Below, one piece after another: positions 50,366-58,142 of a stretch of DNA of 64,000 nt. Origin of the DNA: Nocardioides sp. Iso805N (GTDB lineage: Bacteria > Actinomycetota > Actinomycetes > Propionibacteriales > Nocardioidaceae); assembly GCF_000364605.1 (NCBI RefSeq), contig NZ_KB822578.1:310001-374000 (forward strand), written 5' to 3'. The notes under the pieces were generated by a model that made no database searches, was not told the DNA's origin, and saw only the letters and a list, made by a program, of their open reading frames with translations. The stretch's first letter is position 1; every line of letters starts with the position of its first letter. Made by a program: the position numbers and the translations under genes.

Positions 50366-51538
50366 TCATCGCGGCAGCCCGAGCATGCGCTCGCCGATGA
50401 TGTTGCGTTGGATCTCGGAGGTGCCGCCTCCGATGGACTGCGAGAAGGCGTAGTAGTAGTAGCCGACCCAGCCGTTGGGCTCCCACCGCGACGTACGACG
50501 CAGGGCGTCCGCCCCGACGATGTCCATCCCGAGGGCGGCGATCTCCTTGCACAGGTCGGCATAGACCAGCTTGAGCATCGAGCCGCGCGGCCCAGGTGTG
50601 TCGGTCCGCATCGCGTCGCAGATGCCGACGTAGGTCATCGCCCGCAAGGACGCGACGGCGGCCCGCACCTCGGCGAGACGGCGCGCGATCTGGTCGTCCG
50701 CGATGGCCGGTCGCCGACCGTCGGGGCCGAGGTGGTCGCGGGCGAAGTCGATGAGGTCCTCGACGATCTTGGCGAGCCGGACCTGGTTGGCGGTGAAGGC
50801 GGTGCCACGCTCGAAGGACAGCGTCGACATCGCGACGCTCCAGCCATCGCCGATGGTGCCGACCACGCTGCTCAGCGGGATCCTGACGTCGTCGTAGAAG
50901 ACCTCGCAGAACTCCGCGCCGCCCTCGATGGTGGTGATCGGGCGGACGTCGATGCCGGGGAGGCGCATGTCGCAGATCGCCCAGGTGATCCCCTCGTGCT
51001 TCGACCCGGTCGCGTCGGTGCGGACCAGCAGCTCCTGGTAGTCGGCGATGTTCGCGAAGCTCGTCCAGATCTTCTGGCCGTTGATCACCAGCTCATCGCC
51101 GTCGATCACGGCACGGGTGCGCAGCGAGGCCAGGTCGGAGCCGGCGTCAGGCTCGGAGAATCCCTGGCACCACACCGCCTCACCCCTGAGGATGCGGGGG
51201 AGGTGGAAGGCCCGCTGCTCCTCGCTGGCGCGCGTCATCAGCGTCGGGCCGGCGTGGTTGAGACCGACGAAGGTCGCATCGATGCCGGGCAGCCCCTGGG
51301 CGGCGTACTCCTCGTACCAGATGAGCTGCTGGGTCAGGGACAGTCCGCCGCCGCCGTACTCCGTCGGCCAGGCGATGCCTGCCCAGCCGCCGTCCCACTG
51401 GGTCCGTTGCCAGCCGAGGTCGTATTCCCGGATGCCCGCGGCGTCGTCCGGACGCTGCTCGCGCGGCTTGTTCTCCGCGAGCCACGTGCGGACCTCGTCG
51501 CGGAACTCCACCTGCTCGTCCGTGAAGTCCAAATCCAT
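50366..51538 (-). CDS. acyl-CoA dehydrogenase 1 (full-length subunit)
   Basis: 390 residues. DLDFTDEQVEFRDEVRTWLA at the N-terminus, GIAWPTEYGGGGLSLTQQLI, GFSEPDAGSDLASLRTRAVI and DELVINGQKIWTSFANIADY for FAD and substrate binding. SIGGGTSEIQRNIIGERMLG at the C-terminus supplies the Glu region. It introduces an alpha-beta double bond into an acyl-CoA. AGGAAGG stands about 8 bases before the ATG. First gene of the leftward operon with dehydrogenase 2, thiolase-like protein, ligase, ferredoxin and LLM enzyme; its promoter carries the TGAC palindrome. Confidence 0.93.
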   Translation of the reverse strand: MDLDFTDEQVEFRDEVRTWLAENKPREQRPDDAAGIREYDLGWQRTQWDGGWAGIAWPTEYGGGGLSLTQQLIWYEEYAAQGLPGIDATFVGLNHAGPTLMTRASEEQRAFHLPRILRGEAVWCQGFSEPDAGSDLASLRTRAVIDGDELVINGQKIWTSFANIADYQELLVRTDATGSKHEGITWAICDMRLPGIDVRPITTIEGGAEFCEVFYDDVRIPLSSVVGTIGDGWSVAMSTLSFERGTAFTANQVRLAKIVEDLIDFARDHLGPDGRRPAIADDQIARRLAEVRAAVASLRAMTYVGICDAMRTDTPGPRGSMLKLVYADLCKEIAALGMDIVGADALRRTSRWEPNGWVGYYYYAFSQSIGGGTSEIQRNIIGERMLGLPR

Positions 51539-51572
51539 GGAGGGACCTTCCTAGACCGGGGCTGTTCCCCTG

Positions 51573-51601
51573 ATCATAAGTGACAGTAGCGTCAGATGAA
51601 A
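51573..51601 (-). promoter_or_regulatory. promoter of the acyl-CoA dehydrogenase operon with palindromic operator
   Basis: On the minus strand TTTCAT (51601-51596), 17-base spacer, TATGAT (51578-51573). The spacer holds TGACAGTAGCGTCA (51581-51594), inverted TGAC/GTCA halves with a 6-base centre. A separate start here means the aldolase gene upstream (stop at 51605) need not share this transcript. Confidence 0.65.
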
Positions 51602-51604
51602 GAG

Positions 51605-52372
51605 TCAGTTGCGATCTTGCGCGTACGTCGAGGCGAGCGCTGCGCTGCCGTGGGCCAGCAGCGTGACGTCGGCGCCGACGAGGACGAAGCTCGCCCCGGC
51701 CGCGACGTAGCCTCGGGCGACCGGCTCGCGGAACGCATTCACGCCGGCTCTCTTTCCGGACTGCACGATCACGGCGATCGCCCGCTCAATGGCGGCGACG
51801 ACGTCGGGATGCTCCGGGTTCCCGAGGTGTCCGAGCGAAGCCGCCAGGTCGGCAGGGCCGATGAAGACGGCGTCCACGCCGTCAACGGCTGCGATCGCCG
51901 GGAGTGCCTCGAGACCGGCGACCGACTCCACTTGGACGGTGACGCTGATTCGGGACCCTGCAGTGATGAGATAGTCAGAAATGCGGCCCCACCGTGAGGC
52001 GCGAGCCAGCGCGCTGCCCACCCCGCGGATGCCTTCGGGTGGATAGCGGGTCGCGGCCACCACTGCCGCCGCCTCCTCAGCCGAGTCGACCATGGGGACG
52101 ATCAGGTTCGTCACCCCGATATCGAGAAGTCGCTTGATCTCGATCGGATCACTCGAGCCTGGACGGGCCAGGACCTCGATCGGGTAGGCCGCCGTCGCCT
52201 GGAGCTGGGCGAGCACGGCAGGAATGTCGTTGGGCACGTGCTCGGTGTCCAGCATCAGCCAGTCGAGCCCTGAGCCGGCGCAGATCTCGGCGGTGTAGGC
52301 GTTGCCGGCCGCGATCCACATCCCGAACTGCGGCCGCTCCTCGGTACGGCGGATCCACGCGTTGCGGGCCAT
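51605..52372 (-). CDS. HpcH/HpaI-type aldolase
   Basis: 255 residues. TIM-barrel class II aldolase: PQFGMWIAAGNAYTAEICAG, LDWLMLDTEHVPNDIPAVLA, GVTNLIVPMVDSAEEAAAVV and RGVGSALARASRWGRISDYL. The metal-ligand Glu is in VTVQVESVAGLEALPAIAAV and the Asp in FIGPADLAASLG. HpaI-type enzymes split 4-hydroxy-2-oxo acids to pyruvate and an aldehyde. With the preceding hydratase and hydrolase this forms the classic lower part of a meta-cleavage route. The ATG shares one base with the hydratase stop. Confidence 0.92.
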   Translation of the reverse strand: MARNAWIRRTEERPQFGMWIAAGNAYTAEICAGSGLDWLMLDTEHVPNDIPAVLAQLQATAAYPIEVLARPGSSDPIEIKRLLDIGVTNLIVPMVDSAEEAAAVVAATRYPPEGIRGVGSALARASRWGRISDYLITAGSRISVTVQVESVAGLEALPAIAAVDGVDAVFIGPADLAASLGHLGNPEHPDVVAAIERAIAVIVQSGKRAGVNAFREPVARGYVAAGASFVLVGADVTLLAHGSAALASTYAQDRN

Positions 52373-53196
52373 CAGTCCACCTCACGGGCGAAGTGGACCG
52401 AGACCGTGCCGAAGGGGCCGTAGTCGGCGACGAAGGTGTCGCCGGGCAACGCGAAGACGGGTGTGGTGAAGGAGCCGGCCAAGATGACCTCGCCGGCCCT
52501 CAACGTCACGCCGTGCGGGGCGAGCCGGTTCGCCAGCCAGGCGACGCCGTTGCCCGGGTGGTTGAGCACGGCCGCCGCGACACCGGACTCCTCGATCACC
52601 CCGTTGCGCAGCAGGAGGGCAGCGACCCAGCGCAGGTCGACGTCCATAGGACGCGCCACCCGGCCGCCGAGCACGATCCCGGCGTCGGCGGCGTTGTCGG
52701 CGATGGTGTCGATGATCGTGCGCAGGTGGCCGGTCTCGGGGTCCTTCATCTGCACCCTCGCGTCGAGGATCTCGAGTGCGGGCGTGACGTACTCGCTGGC
52801 ACGCAGGACGTCGTAGAGGGTGGCACCCGGCCCGGCGAGATCCTCGCCGAGCACGAACGCGAGCTCGACCTCGACGCGAGGCTGGATGAACCGCCCCGCA
52901 GGCACGGTGCCGCCGTCCTCGAAGAACATGTCGTCGTAGAGCACGCCGTAGTCAGGCTCCGCGATCGACAGCGCGCGTTGCATGACCTTGGACGTCAGAC
53001 CGATCTTGCGTCCGAGGACGCGTCGGCCGTCGGCCTCCTGGAGTGCGACGCCGGCACGCTGGATGGCGTAGGCGTCCTCGATCGTCAGCTCGGGATGCTC
53101 CAGCGACGGCTGCCGGATCGGTGCACGGGAGCGCGCAGCCTCGTGGAGCCGGCGCGCGTAGTCGCGGATGACGCGCTCGTCGACCACCCGCCTCAC
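52372..53196 (-). CDS. 2-oxo-dienoate hydratase (MhpD/HpaH family)
   Basis: 274 residues from a GTG at 53196 that overlaps the hydrolase stop (GTGA); a GTG three codons later (53187) is possible. FAH-like hydratase fold: [60 protein letters not shown] and [20 protein letters not shown] with metal-binding Glu residues. The C-terminus has [20 protein letters not shown]. It adds water to a 2-hydroxydienoate to give a 4-hydroxy-2-oxo acid, the substrate for the downstream aldolase. Confidence 0.92.
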   Translation of the reverse strand: MRRVVDERVIRDYARRLHEAARSRAPIRQPSLEHPELTIEDAYAIQRAGVALQEADGRRVLGRKIGLTSKVMQRALSIAEPDYGVLYDDMFFEDGGTVPAGRFIQPRVEVELAFVLGEDLAGPGATLYDVLRASEYVTPALEILDARVQMKDPETGHLRTIIDTIADNAADAGIVLGGRVARPMDVDLRWVAALLLRNGVIEESGVAAAVLNHPGNGVAWLANRLAPHGVTLRAGEVILAGSFTTPVFALPGDTFVADYGPFGTVSVHFAREVD

Positions 53197-54101
53197 CGCG
53201 CCAGGAAGTCGAGTGCGGCGCGGTTGAAGGAGGTCGCGTCCTCGAAGTGCGGCCAGTGGGCGACGCCCGGCATCTCGAAGACCTCGGCGTTCGGGATCAG
53301 GCGAGCGACCGTGTTGGCGGTGCTCATGTACTCCGAGTGGTCCTTGCCGGCGGCGATGACGAGGGTGGGCGCCTGGATGGCGGCCCACTTCTCCTCGGGA
53401 ATGAGGTTGCGGTCGCGGGCGTCGGCGTCCTGCAGGATCAGGAGGCGCTCGATGGTCTCGCGGGTGTCGTCGCGCTGGTAGATCGCCTGACGCAGCGCGA
53501 TCAGGTCGGGGAGGCGGTTGGCCTCGTCGGCGATGAGGTGGGCGAAGACCTTGTGGATCGACTCCCAGGTGGGGTTGTTGACCGCCGCCGTGCGCTCCGC
53601 TCGGATCCGGGCCATGTTGGACGCGGTGGCGATCAGGCCGGCCGGCGACATCAGGATCACCTTGTCGACCCGCTCGGGGTGGGTGACGGCGGTGGCGGCG
53701 CACACCCAGGCGCCGAGCGACATGCCGATGAAGTGGGCCCTCTCGACACCGAAGTGGTCGAGCACGCCGAGCGCCTGCTGGACGTAGACCGGGATCTCGT
53801 AGTCGTAGTCGGGCTTCTCGGAGAACCCGTTGCCCACCATGTCGATGGCGATGCAGTGGTAGTGCCGGCTCAGCGCGGCCAGGTTGGGGGCGAAGGTCTC
53901 CCAGTGCCCGCCGGTGCCGTGCAGCAGGATCGCGGTGGGCAGGTCGGGGGAGCCGGCCTCGGCGTACCGAGTGCGCACCCCGCCGACGTCGATGAAGCCC
54001 TGACGGAACTCCAGCTCGCGCAGGAAGCCCCAGATGCTCCGGTATGCCGTCTCCGGCCCCGTCGTCGCCTCGGGGGCACTCACTGTCGTCGTCTCGCTCA
54101 T
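53193..54101 (-). CDS. C-C bond hydrolase of the meta-cleavage type (MhpC/BphD-like)
   Basis: 302 residues. Alpha/beta hydrolase: oxyanion loop [40 protein letters not shown], the nucleophile elbow [20 protein letters not shown], the Asp in [14 protein letters not shown] and the His in [19 protein letters not shown]. The Gly-Thr-Gly-Gly loop and the order with hydratase and aldolase point to a meta-cleavage product hydrolase, which releases a carboxylic acid from a ring-fission product. AAGGGA precedes the ATG. It is the first gene of the three-gene operon with a TGAC-type operator in its promoter. Confidence 0.9.
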   Translation of the reverse strand: MSETTTVSAPEATTGPETAYRSIWGFLRELEFRQGFIDVGGVRTRYAEAGSPDLPTAILLHGTGGHWETFAPNLAALSRHYHCIAIDMVGNGFSEKPDYDYEIPVYVQQALGVLDHFGVERAHFIGMSLGAWVCAATAVTHPERVDKVILMSPAGLIATASNMARIRAERTAAVNNPTWESIHKVFAHLIADEANRLPDLIALRQAIYQRDDTRETIERLLILQDADARDRNLIPEEKWAAIQAPTLVIAAGKDHSEYMSTANTVARLIPNAEVFEMPGVAHWPHFEDATSFNRAALDFLAR

Positions 54102-54141
54102 GTCATCCCTTCCAGGGCCGCCCCAGCAGCCGGCTCAACCA

Positions 54142-54170
54142 ACTATCTGACGATAGCGTCTCTATTGTCC
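54142..54170 (-). promoter_or_regulatory. promoter of the hydrolase-hydratase-aldolase operon with operator
   Basis: On the minus strand GGACAA (54170-54165), 17-base spacer, GATAGT (54147-54142). TGACGATAGCGTCT (54148-54161) lies in the spacer directly against the -10 box; 12 of 14 bases match TGACGCTAGCGTCA. Confidence 0.55.
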
Positions 54171-54275
54171 GTTTCGCCGCAGTCTGCCGCTCGTGAGCGT
54201 GAATTGCCAGGGGCAAGCGGCGATTCAGCTGAGAAATCGCTCGTGTCGCCGACGTGACCTGCTCCACAGAAGGGC

Positions 54276-54304
54276 TTGTTTCTGACAGTGGTATCCGATA
54301 AGAC
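54276..54304 (+). promoter_or_regulatory. leaderless-type promoter of the Rieske oxygenase operon
   Basis: TTGTTT (54276-54281), 17-base spacer, TAAGAC (54299-54304), then 7 bases to the ATG at 54312. The spacer starts with TGACAGTGGTATCC (54283-54296), a weak match whose left half TGACAGT equals that of the sites at 41938 and 51581. It shares the 210-bp divergent region with the hydrolase promoter. Confidence 0.45.
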
Positions 54305-54311
54305 TTGTGCC

Positions 54312-54575
54312 ATGGTCGATGACGAGCCGACGCCCGTGCCCGAGCGCCGCGAGCTAGCGGTGCTGATGAACGAGTTCGCTGTCGTCCGCCTATCCCTTGA
54401 TCACGCCGGGAACGGCCCACGGCTGCTGGTCGAGGACGCTGAGACCGGCGACTCGATCTTCCTGGAGCCCCTCGAGCTAGCGAGCCTGTGCCTGGCCACC
54501 GCCGAGGACCGGCTGCAGTGGCTCAAGGTCGGTGCCTACCGCGACGAGCGGAGTACCTCGGAGCGACCGTCATGA
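54312..54575 (+). CDS. small hypothetical protein heading the Rieske operon
   Basis: 87 residues, acidic, soluble. FAVVRLSLDHAGNGPRLLVE, DAETGDSIFLEPLELASLCL and TAEDRLQWLKVGAYRDER suggest a small alpha-beta domain with a beta hairpin followed by a helix. No family is recognised. Its stop overlaps the start of the thiolase-like gene (ATGA), and the leaderless promoter is placed exactly before this ATG. Both support a real, co-regulated gene rather than a leader. A regulatory or chaperone-like role in the oxygenase operon is only a guess. Confidence 0.7.
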   Translation: MVDDEPTPVPERRELAVLMNEFAVVRLSLDHAGNGPRLLVEDAETGDSIFLEPLELASLCLATAEDRLQWLKVGAYRDERSTSERPS

Positions 54576-55732
54576 CGGCGAGCGATCGGGTCGACCTGGT
54601 CGGGCTGGGGATGACGGCGATGTCGACCACTCCGGGTGCCGCTCCCCAGGAGCTCGCCCGCGAGGCAGTGGACCTGGCCCTGGCCGACGCGGCGATCACC
54701 CGGGCGGACGTCGACGGCCTCCTGGTCGGCTCCTCGCAGGGGATCCGTCCGGACCGCCTCGGAGTCGCCTTCGCCGCCCAGGGCGGGTTCGGTGATCTGC
54801 GCCTTCTCGAGCATGTGGAGATCAAGGGCGCCACCACGATCGCGATGATCCAGCGTGCTGCCCTGGCCATCGCGGCCGGCGAGGCCCGGACGGTCGTCTG
54901 CGTCTTCGCCGACGCACCGCTCGTCGCGGGCAGGGGTGCCGGCTCGACCTACGCCCACAGCGGTGGCCAGTCGGGCACCCGCGGCCTCGAGCGAGCCTCG
55001 GGTGTCCTCGGCTCGGTGCCGACGTACGCGCTCCTGGCTCAGCGCTGGATGCACGTCTCCGGGGCCCGCCCGGAGGACCTGGCCGCGATCGTCACCACCC
55101 AGCGCGCGTGGGCGGTCGACAACCCGGCGGCGGTGGCACGGACGCCGTTGAGCGCGGACGACTATCTCGCCAGCCCGCTGATCTCGACGCCGCTGCGGCG
55201 CCTCGACTGTGCCCGTCCGGTGAACGGATCGGTCGCAGTGATCCTCAGCAACGACGTCGCCATCGGCCATCCGGCGCGACTCGCCGTGCGCGGCACCGGC
55301 AGATCCCACCCGGTCCGTCATCGCCGCGCCGGAGCCGAGTCCTGGTTCGGCGGCGGTCGACGCGCCGTCGACGACGCGCTCGAGCACGCCGGCATGTCGC
55401 GCTCCGACCTCGATCTTGCTGAGCTCTACGACCCGTTCTCCGTCGTCACCCTGATGCTCCTGGAGGAGTACGACCTGACCGGCGGCGCCAAGGCCGGCAC
55501 CTTCGTCCGCGCGGGCGAGACAGGGCCGCGCGGCCGCCTTCCCACCAACACCGGGGGTGGTCAGCTCTCCGGGTTCTACCTCCAAGGCATGACGCCGCTG
55601 GCCGAGGCGATGGTCCAGCTCCGCGCTGAGGGTGGGGACCGCCAGGTCCCGGGTGCGTCGGTCGCCCTCGTCGGCGGCATCGGCGGTCGGCTCGATCATC
55701 ACGCCGCCCTCGTGCTGGAGCGGGCCGCATGA
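54572..55732 (+). CDS. lipid-transfer/thiolase-like protein (Ltp2-like candidate) 3
   Basis: 386 residues. DRVDLVGLGMTAMSTTPGAA, LADAAITRADVDGLLVGSSQ, and LDLAELYDPFSVVTLMLLEE place it in the SCP2-thiolase group. The C-terminal loop PTNTGGGQLSGFYLQGMTPL carries a Tyr where true thiolases have the His of GHP-G, and no Cys stands in the nucleophile loop (LEHVEIKGATTIAM). Both features recall Ltp2-type retro-aldolases, which work with a DUF35 protein. The coupled DUF35 gene directly downstream fits. Likely role: release of a short acyl-CoA from a side chain carrying a tertiary hydroxyl; inference. Confidence 0.83.
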   Translation: MTASDRVDLVGLGMTAMSTTPGAAPQELAREAVDLALADAAITRADVDGLLVGSSQGIRPDRLGVAFAAQGGFGDLRLLEHVEIKGATTIAMIQRAALAIAAGEARTVVCVFADAPLVAGRGAGSTYAHSGGQSGTRGLERASGVLGSVPTYALLAQRWMHVSGARPEDLAAIVTTQRAWAVDNPAAVARTPLSADDYLASPLISTPLRRLDCARPVNGSVAVILSNDVAIGHPARLAVRGTGRSHPVRHRRAGAESWFGGGRRAVDDALEHAGMSRSDLDLAELYDPFSVVTLMLLEEYDLTGGAKAGTFVRAGETGPRGRLPTNTGGGQLSGFYLQGMTPLAEAMVQLRAEGGDRQVPGASVALVGGIGGRLDHHAALVLERAA

Positions 55733-56253
55733 GCGCCGGCCTCAGCACGGAGACCAGCCGAGAGACCGGCACCATGACCGGCTCGGACTGGCTTCTGGCG
55801 GACTCATTGGCCCCGATCATCGAGGGCGACGTCCTCCAGCCGCTCTACGACGGAGCCGCGCTCGGCCAGCTGGTGCTGCCGTTCTGCGCAAGCTGCTCCC
55901 TGCCCCTCGACCTCGAGCAGCAGGTCTGCGACGGCTGCGGCGGATCCGACATCGCCTGGCGCCGGGTCGAGCCGGTCGGCATCGTCCACGCGGCCACCAT
56001 GATGCACCGTCGCGAGCCGGGTCTGGTCCTGGCTTCCGCGCCGTACCCGATCCTCGACGTGGAGCTCGGTAGCGGTCACCGCCTGGTCATGACCACGGCG
56101 GACGCGGAGCTGAGCGCTCCCGCCATCGGCGATCCCGTGCACATCACCTTCCGTGATCTCGGGGGTGTCCGGATCCCTTCGGCCCGCCCGCACAACCCCG
56201 AGCCAACCGTCACCACCAGCACCGCCCTCAGCCAAACGGAGGCTCCCGCATGA
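55729..56253 (+). CDS. DUF35 zinc-ribbon/OB-fold protein 3
   Basis: 174 residues. After a 40-residue N-terminal extension comes a zinc ribbon with CASC and CDGC (FCASCSLPLDLEQQVCDGCG). The OB-fold follows with EPVGIVHAATMMHRREPGLV and LASAPYPILDVELGSGHRLV. It couples by 4-bp overlaps both to the thiolase-like gene before it and to the Rieske alpha-subunit gene after it. As with ChsH2-like proteins it is probably required for the activity or stability of the thiolase-like partner. Confidence 0.85.
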   Translation: MSAGLSTETSRETGTMTGSDWLLADSLAPIIEGDVLQPLYDGAALGQLVLPFCASCSLPLDLEQQVCDGCGGSDIAWRRVEPVGIVHAATMMHRREPGLVLASAPYPILDVELGSGHRLVMTTADAELSAPAIGDPVHITFRDLGGVRIPSARPHNPEPTVTTSTALSQTEAPA

Positions 56254-57563
56254 CCACCACTGAAACCGACCGTCCGGCGGTCGAGCCGCCGACGCCCGAC
56301 GCGTTCGACGTCGCGAGTGTCGTCCAGGACCACCGGGTCCACGGCTCGGTGTACACCTCGCCCGAGATCTTCCAGCGTGAGCTGGACACCATCTTCCGCA
56401 CGGGCTGGGTCTACGTCGCCCACGAGAGCGAGATCGCCGAGTCGGGGGACTACCTGACCCGGCGGATCGGCTCGGAGCCGGTCGTGGTGGTGCACAGCAA
56501 GGACGGACAGATCCGGGTGCTCCTCAACCGGTGCAGCCACCGTGCCAACCGGTTGTGCAACGCCGATGCCGGCAACGCCAACTCCTTCCGCTGCCCCTAC
56601 CACGGCTGGACCTTCAGCAACGACGGCTCGCTGACAGCGGTGCCGATGCGCGACGGCTACGGCACCGAGTTCCAGAAGGTGCGCTCGCAGCTCGGCATGG
56701 CCGAGGCGCCCCGCGTCGACAGCTACGGCGGGTTCGTCTTCGCTTCGCTGGCTCCCGAGGGGATCTCGCTCGCCGAGCACCTCGGCGGCGCCGCCAAGGC
56801 CATCGACCGCGTCCTCGACCTCTCGCCGACCGGGAAGATCGAGCTGCGCGCCGGCTGGATGAAGCACCTCCACCACGCGAACTGGAAGATGGTCGTCGAG
56901 AACAACGTCGACGGCTACCACGCCCTGTTCACCCACGCGTCGGTGTACGACGCGATCCGGCCGGCGAAGGTCTCGCACATCCCGGCCAAGGTCGACGTCG
57001 TCGTACGCGACATCGGCAGCGGACACTCCGAGATCGACTACTCCGCCGAGTACCGCAAGCTCGACGAGGAGTTCGTCTGGTACGGCCGGATCCCGCGTGC
57101 CAAGCTGCCCGACTACGTCGCGGCGCTCGAGGACCGCCATGGTCCGGAGAAGGCGCACGACGCCCTGGTCGTCGGGCCCTCGCACACGCTGATCTGGCCG
57201 AACCTGTTCCTCGCCGAGATGAACGTCATGTACGTCGAGCCGATCGCTCCTGACGAGACCGTCGCCTACACCACCGCTGTGCTGGTGCCCGGACAGGACA
57301 AGCTCAACCAGCGCACGCTGCGCCGCTCCGAGGGTGCGATGGGCCCGGCCGGCTTCCTGATCGCCGACGACGGCGAGATCGGCATGCGCAACCAGGCCGG
57401 CCTCGCCGCGCACGATCCGGAGTGGCTCGAGCTGTCGCGCGGCGTCGAGACCGATGTGATCGACGAGACCGGTGTCGTGAACAGTGACAAGAGCGCCGAG
57501 ACCCCGCAGCGCGGCTTCTACCGCCAGTGGGCCAGCGTCGTAGGACAGGAGATCCGCGCATGA
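56250..57563 (+). CDS. Rieske non-haem iron oxygenase, alpha subunit
   Basis: 437 residues. The Rieske centre is NRCSHRANRLCNADAGNANS with FRCPYHGWTFSNDG, giving the CxH and CxxH ligand pairs. The catalytic iron site is KMVVENNVDGYHALFTHASV, with the bridging Asp and two His; the third ligand is further on. N-terminal SVYTSPEIFQRELDTIFRTG is typical of ring-hydroxylating dioxygenases of benzoate/biphenyl type. It would add O2 to an aromatic ring to form a cis-dihydrodiol or similar. The beta subunit follows with a 4-bp overlap; no reductase gene is adjacent, so electron partners must come from elsewhere. Confidence 0.95.
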   Translation: MTTTETDRPAVEPPTPDAFDVASVVQDHRVHGSVYTSPEIFQRELDTIFRTGWVYVAHESEIAESGDYLTRRIGSEPVVVVHSKDGQIRVLLNRCSHRANRLCNADAGNANSFRCPYHGWTFSNDGSLTAVPMRDGYGTEFQKVRSQLGMAEAPRVDSYGGFVFASLAPEGISLAEHLGGAAKAIDRVLDLSPTGKIELRAGWMKHLHHANWKMVVENNVDGYHALFTHASVYDAIRPAKVSHIPAKVDVVVRDIGSGHSEIDYSAEYRKLDEEFVWYGRIPRAKLPDYVAALEDRHGPEKAHDALVVGPSHTLIWPNLFLAEMNVMYVEPIAPDETVAYTTAVLVPGQDKLNQRTLRRSEGAMGPAGFLIADDGEIGMRNQAGLAAHDPEWLELSRGVETDVIDETGVVNSDKSAETPQRGFYRQWASVVGQEIRA

Positions 57564-58072
57564 CCGTCACCGCCGACGTGACCCAGGCCGCCGTCCCGGG
57601 ACCCCTCCCGGTGCCCGATCCCGACGTCGCTGCGTTCCTGTACTACGAAGCCCGCCTCGCCGACGAGGCGCGCTACTCGGAGTGGGAGCAGCTGTGGGAC
57701 GACGACGCCCTCTACTGGGTGCCGATGCACCCCGAGGACGACCCGCGCACGCGGCTCTCCTACATCTACGACAACCGCAACCGGATCAAGAGCCGCGTCG
57801 CCCAGCTCAACACCGGCAACAGGCACGCCCAGACACCTCCTTCGGTGATGCGCCGCGTGCTCGGCAACATGGAGGTCCTCGCCGCGGACGAGGAGACCGT
57901 CACGGTCGCCTCGAACTTCGTCCTGGTCGAGTACCGCCACGAGCAGCGGACCTGGGCCGGCCGTGTGGTCCACACGGTCCGACGTACGCCGGCCGGCCTC
58001 AGGCTCGCCGGCAAGACCGTGCACCTGGTGAGCGCCGGCGGCCCGGTGAACACGCTGGCCTTCCTGATCTGA
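57560..58072 (+). CDS. Rieske oxygenase, beta subunit
   Basis: 170 residues from the ATG overlapping the alpha stop. Cystatin/NTF2-like fold of ring-hydroxylating dioxygenase beta subunits: AAFLYYEARLADEARYSEWE, LWDDDALYWVPMHPEDDPRT, SYIYDNRNRIKSRVAQLNTG and TPPSVMRRVLGNMEVLAADE. It is structural in the alpha3beta3 hexamer. The 70-bp gap to the ligase gene holds no clear promoter, so transcription probably continues. Confidence 0.93.
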   Translation: MTVTADVTQAAVPGPLPVPDPDVAAFLYYEARLADEARYSEWEQLWDDDALYWVPMHPEDDPRTRLSYIYDNRNRIKSRVAQLNTGNRHAQTPPSVMRRVLGNMEVLAADEETVTVASNFVLVEYRHEQRTWAGRVVHTVRRTPAGLRLAGKTVHLVSAGGPVNTLAFLI

Positions 58073-58142
58073 CCGGTCAGAACCAGGCACTCGACTCGTC
58101 TGCCGCCGCCGACCCCATCGTTCGACCCAAGTGAGGTAACTC

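Noticed and set aside
58070..58083. Short palindrome CTGACCGGTCAG as a further TGAC-type operator
   Set aside because: It includes the stop codon of the beta-subunit gene, has only 2 bases between half-sites and lies inside an operon without a visible promoter.
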